From assembly GCA_964353115.1 (NCBI GenBank), contig CAYGUI010000006.1, forward strand, positions 1 through 42,788: a stretch of 42,788 nt of DNA, written 5' to 3'. Below the pieces are notes generated by a model. It was given only the letters and a program-made list of their open reading frames with translations. It had not been told where the DNA came from and ran no database searches. Made by a program: the position numbers and the translations under genes. The DNA comes from CAYGUI01 sp964353115. GTDB lineage: Bacteria > Pseudomonadota > Gammaproteobacteria > JAGOUU01. This document shows positions 23,790-30,700 of this stretch, in pieces (position 1 is the first letter of the stretch; every line of letters begins with the position of its first letter).

Positions 23790-24670
23790 TATTCGGTAGG
23801 ATCAAAAGGTGGAGGAGGCGTCGGAGCAGGAGCAGGAGCAGCTGGAGGAGGGGGTTGTTGAAATTCAGGCTCAGGAGTTGGATCTGGGTCTGGAGTTGGA
23901 ATTGGAGCTGGCTCTGTAGTTGGAGTTTTTGGTACTAAAATATTTTGCATATTTTCATTAACTTGCTTTATTGCTTGTTCAGCAGCACCAGGCTTACCAC
24001 ACTGAGCAATTATGCAATTTTTATCTTGTTCACTATTGGTCTCACACCACTTTATAATTTGTGCTAGGCAGGTAGTGGCAGCACAATAGCGAGTTTTCTC
24101 TACTTTAGTTTTAGCCAAATAAATAATATTGTCTACATATTTATCTCTGTAATTAACCATAAAGCTGGTACAAATATTACTACGCTGTGTTGTTGCTGAA
24201 TTAAAATCGTAGTTATAGATATTTATGATATTTCGTATAGCAATCTTTGTATAAAGATTAGATAAATCGCCGTGCCATGTACCAAGTGCTTTCTCTTTAT
24301 CAGCTATTTTCCATAAATTAGTATTATCATTATTGCAGTAATCACGGCCTTTATTATCGAATTTTATGCTGTATAAATTGTATGTATTCTTATGAATATT
24401 GTCTTCTTTTAAGCAGGCAGGCTCACCACAATTTTTTAGTCGATCGAATTCCTCATTATATCCCCCGCCATCTAAACATACAGTTGCAACACAGCCAAAA
24501 GATGCTAGATTTTTGTTCAGTTTATAAGCTGGACCTTCGCCCCAGCCTGGTCTTGATCTTTTTGGTGGGCAAATTGGATGAATATTTTTATATTGCTTAC
24601 TTTCTGCAAATGTAGTTAATGAACTAAATGCTAATTGGGAAATTGTAATTAAAAAGATAATTTTTTTCAT
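23786..24670 (-). CDS. Secreted Cys-rich protein with Pro-rich tail, function unknown
   Basis: I do not recognise a family. 294 residues with a Sec signal peptide 'MKKIIFLITISQLAFSSLTTFAES'. The mature protein holds two Cys clusters of similar style: 'CVATVCLDGG' with 'NCGEPACLKED' (about 58-92) and 'CAATTCLAQIIKWCET' with 'NCIIAQCGKPG' (about 198-230), suggesting a repeated disulfide-bonded module. Residues from about 250 form a Pro/Ala/Glu-rich tail ('PTPDPDPTPEPEF', then PPPP/PAPAP runs), like a periplasm-spanning or surface stalk. It is divergent from the second msh set with an 87-bp gap and overlaps ubiB's stop by 4 bp. The CxATxCL pattern recalls TrbM-type conjugation proteins, but that is weak. 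Confidence 0.65.
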   Translation of the reverse strand: MKKIIFLITISQLAFSSLTTFAESKQYKNIHPICPPKRSRPGWGEGPAYKLNKNLASFGCVATVCLDGGGYNEEFDRLKNCGEPACLKEDNIHKNTYNLYSIKFDNKGRDYCNNDNTNLWKIADKEKALGTWHGDLSNLYTKIAIRNIINIYNYDFNSATTQRSNICTSFMVNYRDKYVDNIIYLAKTKVEKTRYCAATTCLAQIIKWCETNSEQDKNCIIAQCGKPGAAEQAIKQVNENMQNILVPKTPTTEPAPIPTPDPDPTPEPEFQQPPPPAAPAPAPTPPPPFDPTEY

Positions 24671-24722
24671 ATATATGTAACTTTTTAGTGAATACTATAA
24701 AAATATAGTACAAAATCGTAAC

Positions 24723-24751
24723 TTGTATTTGTAATAATTGGTATCTATACT
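24723..24751 (+). promoter_or_regulatory. Strong sigma-70-like promoter of the second msh set
   Basis: TTGTAT (24723-24728), 17 bp, TATACT (24746-24751). Transcription would begin at about 24757-24759, on top of the ATG at 24758, predicting a leaderless or nearly leaderless mRNA. Confidence 0.5.
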
Positions 24752-24757
24752 ATTTTT

Positions 24758-25102
24758 ATGGAATTTATCAAATTGCTATGGATAGCAATAATAATACTAA
24801 TACCTTCGATTTCTTTTTCCGAAGAGGAGTCAATGTCAACATCACTATCAACAACAGTGACATTAAAATTGCAGGCAATTACTGAGGTTGATGGTAAAAA
24901 TTCAGCCATAATAAATGGTGAATTAGTAGGTGAAGGAGACATCGTAAATAACTATAAAGTCAAAAAAATACACTCCCTTAGAAATGGTGCTGAGGTTATT
25001 TTAATAGATCCTGCATCAGGGTATGAAAGTACTATATCGCTAATAAATGACACGGTAGTCGAAAAAATTAATTATAACAATGGAAAAGGTTATGAAAAAT
25101 AA
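24758..25102 (+). CDS. MshK-like periplasmic protein, second copy
   Basis: Exported protein of 114 residues with a signal peptide ending about 'IPSISFS'. The mature part is a small beta-rich domain: 'LKLQAITEVDGKNSAIINGE', 'VGEGDIVNNYKVKKI', 'NGAEVILIDPASGYES', the GspC/PilP/MshK-like pattern of 'self-nonself loop plus response loop'. It precedes a MshL-like secretin gene with an 11-23 bp overlap, exactly as mshK precedes mshL in the main locus. It lacks the DPT-x-P motif of the first copy. The ATG at 24758 is required for the signal peptide although no RBS is visible. Confidence 0.72.
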   Translation: MEFIKLLWIAIIILIPSISFSEEESMSTSLSTTVTLKLQAITEVDGKNSAIINGELVGEGDIVNNYKVKKIHSLRNGAEVILIDPASGYESTISLINDTVVEKINYNNGKGYEK

Positions 25103-26795
25103 AAGTATAGGGATTATAGCATTAGGATTATTAGTTACATCGTGCGCTGGACTAAAAGGACATGATTACACTACTTATAATAAAATTTCTCAAGAATTAA
25201 AGACTAGTGTGAAAAGTAATAATGAGATTAACTGGGCTAATCGCAATAAAAAACATCACATATATTCTGATATCATGCCGCGTGCTAATTTAAAATCAGG
25301 TATGTTGTCAAAGGGTGGAGAAAAAACTTTTAATATCTCAGCTAATGAGGTTCCTGCTAAGAGCTTTTTTATGAGCTTAGCTCGGGACTCTAATACAAAC
25401 CTAATAATTGATCCTGCAGTTGAAGGAAATATTACTTTAATTATGCAAAATACTAATTTACATAGTGTCTTGCGTCGTGTTGAAAGATCATACGGTTATG
25501 GCTATCGATATAATCAATATGATAATACCTACGAAATTTTACCAAATAATAAAGTTACGACAGAAGTAATTCATATAAATTATTTGCATGCTAATCGCGG
25601 CGGTGCTGGAAGTACTGTATCTTCTAATGGTGAAATTATAAGCTCATCATCAGATGGCGCGAGTAGTGGTGGATTTACCCCATCTGCTGGCGGAGGAGAT
25701 GTTTCATCAGGCAGTAAAATAAATACTACTTATGACGCAAAATTTTGGGATGAGTTACAGATTGATTTGCAAATGGCTTTCCCTGAAAGTCCAGATACTA
25801 TTTCTAAGATAGTCGTAAATAAAATGTCAGGAGCTGTATTAATAACTGGTTATCCAAAAGAAATTAGAAAAGTAAAAGATTATTTAAGAGATATTGAGCA
25901 TCAACTACAAAAACAAGTAATTATCGAAGCCAAAATTTTAGAAATTACTTTGTCTGATGAATATAATTTGGGTATTCAGTGGGAGAAAATTGGTGGTAGC
26001 TTTAATGGCTCTATTTTGAAAAATGTAAGTTTACCTAGTAATAATACTTTTGGCTCATCAACTTTTGGTAATTTAATTAAATTTGCTAATAGAGATTTTG
26101 ATGCAATATTAAATGCTTTAAGTACTCAAGGTAATGTGAGTGTGTTATCAAGCCCACGTATATCATCGCTTAATAATCAGAAAGCTATTATTAAGGTCGG
26201 TAGTAATGAATTTTTCGTAACTGGTGTTACTTCTGATACTGGTGGTCTTGGAGGTGGTACAAGCCAAGGTGTTAAATTTACACCGTTCTTCCAAGGAATT
26301 AGTTTAGACGTTATTCCACAAATTAATGATGATAAAAGCGTTATTTTATATTTAAAACCTTCTGTTAGTAATATTGAAGAAGTTACCAAAAATGTAACAG
26401 TAAATAATCAACCAAACTCAATTCCTTTAGCGAAGAGTACTATTCGTGAAACTGATAACGTGGTTTCAGCAGAGAATCAACAAGTAATCGTTATTGGAGG
26501 ATTGATGTCATCAAGAACTCAAGAAACAATAAACCGTGCACCATTCTTAGGACGCATTCCATTTTTGGGAGTGCCATTTAGAAACACTGATCAGCAATAC
26601 ACTAATACGGAGCTTGTAGTATTATTAAAACCTACAGTAATTGAAACTGGTGTTTGGAATAAAAATATTAAGGAATTTGATAAAGAATTTAATCAAAACT
26701 ATCGTGGTTTTCATATTGGAGAAAATCCAAGTTTATTTGGTATAGAAGGGGAGTCTTTAGCTCTTAAAAATATGTTTGTAAAAAGAAAAAGTTAA
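25092..26795 (+). CDS. MshL-like secretin, second copy
   Basis: Outer-membrane lipoprotein secretin of about 567 residues. The ATG at 25092 is preferred over 25080: GGAAAAGG lies just upstream and the signal 'MKNKSIGIIALGLLVTSC' is then compact, with the lipobox Cys in 'VTSC'. It shares the whole layout with MshL (10656-12476): STN domain ('FNISANEVPAKSFFMSLARD'), Ser/Gly linker, N1-type domain and secretin core ('VLSSPRIS', 'VIVIGGLMSSR', 'APFLGRIPFLGVPFRNT'). The C-terminus is about 40 residues shorter, lacking the polar tail. It is a clear paralogue, probably from duplication. It overlaps the next gene by one base (TAATG). Confidence 0.92.
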   Translation: MKNKSIGIIALGLLVTSCAGLKGHDYTTYNKISQELKTSVKSNNEINWANRNKKHHIYSDIMPRANLKSGMLSKGGEKTFNISANEVPAKSFFMSLARDSNTNLIIDPAVEGNITLIMQNTNLHSVLRRVERSYGYGYRYNQYDNTYEILPNNKVTTEVIHINYLHANRGGAGSTVSSNGEIISSSSDGASSGGFTPSAGGGDVSSGSKINTTYDAKFWDELQIDLQMAFPESPDTISKIVVNKMSGAVLITGYPKEIRKVKDYLRDIEHQLQKQVIIEAKILEITLSDEYNLGIQWEKIGGSFNGSILKNVSLPSNNTFGSSTFGNLIKFANRDFDAILNALSTQGNVSVLSSPRISSLNNQKAIIKVGSNEFFVTGVTSDTGGLGGGTSQGVKFTPFFQGISLDVIPQINDDKSVILYLKPSVSNIEEVTKNVTVNNQPNSIPLAKSTIRETDNVVSAENQQVIVIGGLMSSRTQETINRAPFLGRIPFLGVPFRNTDQQYTNTELVVLLKPTVIETGVWNKNIKEFDKEFNQNYRGFHIGENPSLFGIEGESLALKNMFVKRKS

Positions 26796-27505
26796 TGAAT
26801 AAAGAAAAAGTATTTAATCCCAGTAAAGTTATTTCTGCGCTGGGATTTTTCATAATTATTTCAGGTGTTATTTTTATTGCTAATCGTGATAAACCAATAA
26901 AGCAGGAAGTAAAATTAAATAAGGTAGCTAAAATAGAAAATACTAAAGATACTACTTTATTTAATTCAGCTGAAAACAGCTACAATATTCGCGAATATGC
27001 CGCTGCAGCTAAAATATTAGACAAAATTATCCAAAAAGATCCGTTTTCTCAAAAATCCTATGTATTATTAATAAGATCCTTATTAGCCGATAATAAACCG
27101 GATGTTGCTTTGAAAAAAATAAAATATTTGTTTACTAAAGGCGTGTCTGATCCGGAGTTAAATAAAATTCGTGCGCAGATTTTATTAGATCAAGGTAAAA
27201 TTTCTGATGCAGTTTTAGATTTGGAAGTTTTGGCTGCATCTGGAATCGAGGATATTGGGGTTTTAAGCTTGCTTGCCAATGCGTATTTACAACAAGAAAA
27301 TTATCTTAAGGCTAATAAAATTTATAAGTTTTTAACCGAGACTTATCCTAAAAATGGCGATTTTTGGATGGGATATGCTGTAAGCTCTGAAGAAATTGAA
27401 AAATTAGCTGACGCGCGTGATGCTTATAACAAAGTTTTAGAAAGCGGTAATGTGCGTACTAGTGTTTTAGAATATGCCGAAGAGCGAGAAAGGGCTTTGG
27501 GATAA
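26795..27505 (+). CDS. MshN-like TPR protein, second copy
   Basis: Bitopic protein of 236 residues: short N-terminus, transmembrane helix 'VISALGFFIIISGVIFIA' (about 13-30), then TPR-type repeats ('AENSYNIREYAAAAKILDKI', 'DPELNKIRAQILLDQGKISD', 'YLKANKIYKFLTETYPKNGD'). The pattern 'NGDFWMGYAVSSEE' matches 'NGGSWMGYAITLEE' of the main MshN, so they are paralogues. Its 3' end overlaps bioD on the opposite strand by 39 bp. With no mshM, mshE or mshG beside it, it must work with the main locus or in some other export role. Confidence 0.85.
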   Translation: MNKEKVFNPSKVISALGFFIIISGVIFIANRDKPIKQEVKLNKVAKIENTKDTTLFNSAENSYNIREYAAAAKILDKIIQKDPFSQKSYVLLIRSLLADNKPDVALKKIKYLFTKGVSDPELNKIRAQILLDQGKISDAVLDLEVLAASGIEDIGVLSLLANAYLQQENYLKANKIYKFLTETYPKNGDFWMGYAVSSEEIEKLADARDAYNKVLESGNVRTSVLEYAEERERALG

Positions 27506-28081
27506 AAATTTACTAATAGTCTCTATATTCTGCTCGCTATACTCATATGGCTCAATGCAATTTGCAACCCAGCCAGCCAATTTTAAGTTATTAATTTTTA
27601 ATATTTCGGCTGTTAATAAAGTATGATTAATACATCCTAATTTTATATTAACTACTAAAATTACTTCTAAATTAGTATGTTGGGCAATAATTTTTAAAAA
27701 ATCTAAATAAGTTTCTTGATAATTAATTGGTACTAGCAGGCCACCAGCGCCTTCAATAATTTTATAATCGTATTTTATATTTAATTTTTCAGGATAATTT
27801 AAACAATGCTGAGCTAAATTATTAGCAGTGATTTTAATATTTTCTTCTTCAGCGGCTATATGAGGCGCAATAGGATTATTAAAATAATATGGATTAATAA
27901 TTCTATCTTCTAATTTTATACTCGCAGCTTGTTGGAGCTTTTTAAAATCATCACCGCCTGATTCAATAGGTTTAAAAGCACAGGTTTGATAGTTTTGCTT
28001 ATTTAAATTTTTTAATAATTTACAAGAAATATAAGTTTTGCCAACACCTGTATCAGTGCCAGTTATAAAATAAGTTTTCAT
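27467..28081 (-). CDS. bioD: Dethiobiotin synthetase BioD
   Basis: Makes dethiobiotin from diaminopelargonate, CO2 and ATP. 204 residues. P-loop 'GTDTGVGKTYISCKLL' (about 7-22), 'CAFKPIESGG' (substrate-binding Lys), 'PIAPHIAA', 'IIEGAGGLLVPI' and 'GWVANCIEP' are all characteristic. Last gene of the biotin operon, 4 bp after bioC. Its 3' end overlaps the convergent MshN-like gene by 39 bp. Confidence 0.95.
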   Translation of the reverse strand: MKTYFITGTDTGVGKTYISCKLLKNLNKQNYQTCAFKPIESGGDDFKKLQQAASIKLEDRIINPYYFNNPIAPHIAAEEENIKITANNLAQHCLNYPEKLNIKYDYKIIEGAGGLLVPINYQETYLDFLKIIAQHTNLEVILVVNIKLGCINHTLLTAEILKINNLKLAGWVANCIEPYEYSEQNIETISKFLSQSPFSLFGIF

Positions 28082-28085
28082 AGTT

Positions 28086-28916
28086 TTATTTTCGAACTAT
28101 ATCTTCAACGCTTATATTAAATTCTTGTGGATTAGAAGATTTTTTTAGATCTTTCTTCCAGGCTAAACCGTAAATTACTTCGTAAGTTAAGGCTAAGCGA
28201 TTATCTTCGTGCCTAAATTTTTCGTAATTATTAATTAGCTTTTTATAATCTGTTTTAGTTAGGATATTTTTATTTTGGTTTAAACTTAAATTTGTTCCAG
28301 TTTGCCGCAAATCTTTTAGCAAATTTTCAAATTTAGAATAGGTCAATGTAATATGCTCCATATCAACGACTGGATCATAAAAATTATTGGTTAATAATAA
28401 ATCTCCAATATTGTGCATATCAGGAAAATTATTAACATTATTAGAAACTTCGCGCAATTCTTTAAAAGTATCAACACCCAAGGTTGAGAAAAACACTAAG
28501 CCATTTGGTTTTAATACCCGATTAAACTCTCTTAAAGTATGCTCTAAATCAAGCGACCATTGTATAGTCATATTTGAAAATATGATATCTACCGAATTAT
28601 TTTCAAACGGCAATTCATCCATATCAGCGCACTGATATTCGATTTTACTGCTTTTTTTTGTTGCAACTTTAAGTAATTCATCAGCTATATCGATGCCAAT
28701 TACTCTGCTTTTTGGATATTTTTTTTGTAATAATCCAGTGCAGTAGCCAGTGGCAGCGCCAATATCTAGGATTATTTCAGGGTTTAACTTGATAAATTCA
28801 AGCCTCTCGAATAGCCTGTTGGCGACTTCTTGCTGAATAATTGCTGCATTATCATAGGTTTGCGCGGCTTTATTGAATTTTTGGGCTATTTTGTTTTTTA
28901 CAGTTACTGCTTGCAT
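28086..28916 (-). CDS. bioC: Malonyl-ACP O-methyltransferase BioC
   Basis: SAM-dependent methyltransferase that methylates malonyl-ACP to start pimelate synthesis on the fatty-acid machinery. 276 residues. 'KFNKAAQTYDNAAIIQQEVANRL' is the usual BioC opening; motif I 'ILDIGAATGYCTGLL'; 'CADMDELPFENNSVDIIFSN' and 'LQ/IQWSLDLEHTLREFNRVL' region fit BioC; 'GVDTFKELREV' is conserved. The start overlaps the bioH 3' end by 13 bp. Confidence 0.94.
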   Translation of the reverse strand: MQAVTVKNKIAQKFNKAAQTYDNAAIIQQEVANRLFERLEFIKLNPEIILDIGAATGYCTGLLQKKYPKSRVIGIDIADELLKVATKKSSKIEYQCADMDELPFENNSVDIIFSNMTIQWSLDLEHTLREFNRVLKPNGLVFFSTLGVDTFKELREVSNNVNNFPDMHNIGDLLLTNNFYDPVVDMEHITLTYSKFENLLKDLRQTGTNLSLNQNKNILTKTDYKKLINNYEKFRHEDNRLALTYEVIYGLAWKKDLKKSSNPQEFNISVEDIVRK

Positions 28917-29491
28917 TGTAGTATTTTATTAAATTTATCTAAATTACTCAAGAATGGCGCATGGCCACCATTGGGCATAATTATAGTATTGGGTATATTA
29001 GCAAAATTATCAGAAGGGCAGAGCCAATCATTGTCAGATATTATATTTACTACCTCACAGGATAATTGGGGTATTAGGTTATGTAAATTATAGGTTTTTA
29101 ATAATTCCAAATCAGGTTTTAATTTTTCATATTCAGTACATGGTTTAGTAGACTGTAAAAATTTATAAATGTCTTTATAATTTGTGCCGCATGATTTTGC
29201 TATTTCAAATACAAAATTATCAATAGTTTTTTTGGTATTAATTTTTAAGTTCTTTTCAAAAGGCGCTAATAATTGCTGATCAAATTTATAGTTACAGCAT
29301 ATTAAAAATATTTTTTTTACTTTATCTGGGTTTTTTAAAGCGTAATGCACAGCTTTGACGCCGCCTAGCGACCATCCAATGATCTCCCCTTTTGTAAAGG
29401 GGAGATGTCGCTGAAGGCGACAGAGGGGTTTTTCTTGCCGACAGAAGTGATTTTCTAGATTATTAAAACTAAATCCCGGAAAAAATTTCAT
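28904..29491 (-). CDS. bioH: BioH-like pimeloyl-ACP methyl ester esterase, shortened, with palindromic insert
   Basis: Alpha/beta hydrolase that would free pimeloyl-ACP from its methyl ester. The catalytic triad can be seen: Ser in 'IIGWSLGGVKAVHYAL', Asp in 'IISDNDWLCP', His in 'NGGHAPFLSNLDKF'. 'LELLKTYNLHNLIPQLSC' matches the BioH core. However, only about 38 residues precede the nucleophile elbow where about 75-80 are usual. 'FFPGFSFNNLENHF' looks like the strand and oxyanion loop; the next 17 residues (EKPLCRLQRHLPFTKGE) are encoded by a palindromic element, and the strand and helices normally found there are missing. It could be a damaged gene or a compact working enzyme. It starts 3 bp after bioF. 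Confidence 0.75.
   Translation of the reverse strand: MKFFPGFSFNNLENHFCRQEKPLCRLQRHLPFTKGEIIGWSLGGVKAVHYALKNPDKVKKIFLICCNYKFDQQLLAPFEKNLKINTKKTIDNFVFEIAKSCGTNYKDIYKFLQSTKPCTEYEKLKPDLELLKTYNLHNLIPQLSCEVVNIISDNDWLCPSDNFANIPNTIIMPNGGHAPFLSNLDKFNKILQCKQ
29383..29433. repeat. Palindromic element inside bioH
   Basis: A 51-bp element: TCTCCCC...GGGGAGA stem (29383-29405), then TGTCGC...GCGACA stem (406-422 of 29 kb) and a GAGGGGTTTTT end. It is in frame with bioH (17 codons). Close copies occur at 30554-30603 and about 32359-32412. Confidence 0.85.
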
Positions 29492-29494
29492 TTT

Positions 29495-30700
29495 TTAGAT
29501 TCCCGCCTTCGCGGGAATGACGCGTGATAAAGCCTTGCAAAGTAAATCAATATCAGCAAAACTATGTCCCGAAGTTATATTGATTCTTAATCTAGATTGC
29601 CCAACGGGAACTGTTGGTGGACGAATAGCACCAACTAAAATATTTTTTTCGAGTAATTTATTTTTAATTTCTATGCATTGATGTTCGTCTGGAATATTTA
29701 TAGTTTTAATATGAAAATATCCCCCTTTCGTAAAGGGGGATGGCGCGTTAGCGCCTGGGGGTTTTTCAAAATACTCAATATTCCTATTTAATTTTTCAAC
29801 TAAACTTTTATCATTTTTTATAAGATTAATACTTGCATCTATGGCACAACAAATAGCGGGAGAAATTGCGGTGGTATAAATATATTGACGACCAAAATTA
29901 GTTATTTTATCTATCAATTCATTACTGCCACAAACAACAGCACCGTTACATCCTGCTGCTTTGCCAAAGGTGGTAACATAACCATCAATTTTATTTTTAG
30001 CGAAATCTATAATTCCAAAGCCGTGAGAATCATCGATAATTAGGAAAGCATTATATTGCTCGGCTAATTCAGATAATTTATTAATATTGGCTAAATCACC
30101 ATGCATGCTAAAAATAGATTCAGAGATAATAATTTTCTTTTGACTCTCAGATTTTTTTAATAATCGCTCTAAATCGGTATAATCCAAATGCTTAAATCTT
30201 GTGAGTTTTGCGCGTGATAAAAGTGTCCCATCTAATAAAGATGCATGATTATATTTGTCATGAAAAATTTCAGTTTTGCGATCAGCAATAGTAGTTATCA
30301 GGCCATAATTGGCCAAAGTTCCTGATGAAAATAGCATGGCGTTTTCAAAGCCCAAATATTCAGCGATATTTTGCTCTACTTTTTTATGAGCTTCTTTATA
30401 ACCACAAATTAAGGCTGAGCTTGTTCCACCAACGCCATATTGTTCGGCGCCGTATTTTAATGCGTTAATTATATCTTTATGATGAGATAGGCCTAAATAA
30501 TCATTACTGGCAAAGTTTAATAAATTTTTACTAAAAACAATTCGCTCTCTTTTTCTCCCCTTTTGTAAAGGGGAGATGTCGGCGTAGCCGACAGAGGGGT
30601 TTTCTGGATTCCCGCTTTCGCGGGAATGACGAGCTGATGTGACAGAGGGGTTTTCTGGATTCCCGTGATGGGCTAGTAAGGCAGAGGGGTTTTTAAGCAC
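29495..30700 (-). CDS. bioF: 8-amino-7-oxononanoate synthase BioF with repeat-derived N-terminus, internal insert and C-terminus
   Basis: PLP enzyme joining pimeloyl-ACP and alanine. The enzyme body runs from 'NFASNDYLGLSHH' (about residue 66) and includes 'GGTSSALICGYKEAHKKVE', 'DDSHGFGIID', PLP-Lys in 'TTFGKAAGCNGAVVCG' and 'IRPPTVPVGQSRLRINI'. About 47 of the first 50 residues (including 'RHSRESGNPENPSV') come from an array of palindromic elements, replacing the usual N-terminal helix. A further 16 residues (EKPPGANAPSPFTKGG, about 313-328) come from another element in a loop. The last residues 'VIPAKAGI' and the stop come from a third kind. The GTG start at 30700 overlaps the bioB stop by 8 bp; no better start lies downstream in frame before the conserved core. 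Confidence 0.88.
   Translation of the reverse strand: MLKNPSALLAHHGNPENPSVTSARHSRESGNPENPSVGYADISPLQKGRKRERIVFSKNLLNFASNDYLGLSHHKDIINALKYGAEQYGVGGTSSALICGYKEAHKKVEQNIAEYLGFENAMLFSSGTLANYGLITTIADRKTEIFHDKYNHASLLDGTLLSRAKLTRFKHLDYTDLERLLKKSESQKKIIISESIFSMHGDLANINKLSELAEQYNAFLIIDDSHGFGIIDFAKNKIDGYVTTFGKAAGCNGAVVCGSNELIDKITNFGRQYIYTTAISPAICCAIDASINLIKNDKSLVEKLNRNIEYFEKPPGANAPSPFTKGGYFHIKTINIPDEHQCIEIKNKLLEKNILVGAIRPPTVPVGQSRLRINITSGHSFADIDLLCKALSRVIPAKAGI
29498..29522. repeat. Short palindrome at the bioF/bioH junction
   Basis: ATTCCCGC-CTTC-GCGGGAAT hairpin followed by GACG, a widespread bacterial dispersed palindrome. It encodes the last bioF residues (VIPAKAGI) and lies a few bases before the bioH start. 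A relative is at about 30607-30630. Confidence 0.8.
29719..29766. repeat. Palindromic element inside bioF
   Basis: A 48-bp element with a CCCCCTTTCGTAAAGGGGG stem and a GGCGC...GCGCC stem, ending GGGGGTTTTTC. It adds 16 codons to bioF in frame. Related to the ubiE-ubiJ and comF-downstream copies. Confidence 0.85.
30554..30694. repeat. Mosaic array of palindromic elements forming the 5' end of bioF
   Basis: A 141-bp array: a full CTCCCC/GGGGAG element (30554-30603), a GATTCCCGC-GCGGGAATGACG palindrome (about 30606-30632), then truncated copies of each (GACAGAGGGGTTTT at about 30641-30655; GGATTCCCGTGATGGGC at about 30657-30673; GCAGAGGGGTTTTT at about 30681-30694). It is a whole number of codons (47) and open in the bioF frame throughout. 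Confidence 0.82.

Noticed and set aside
23786..24670. TrbM-like conjugation protein
   Set aside because: Only a short CxATxCL pattern is shared; there are no other conjugation genes in the window.
24758..27505. The second secretin set as part of a type II secretion system
   Set aside because: No gspD/E/F/G-type genes lie beside it, and the secretin and TPR proteins are clearly closest to MshL and MshN in this same window.
30554..30694. Possible CRISPR array at the start of bioF
   Set aside because: Repeats are unequal, internally palindromic and directly joined; there are no regular spacers and no cas genes.
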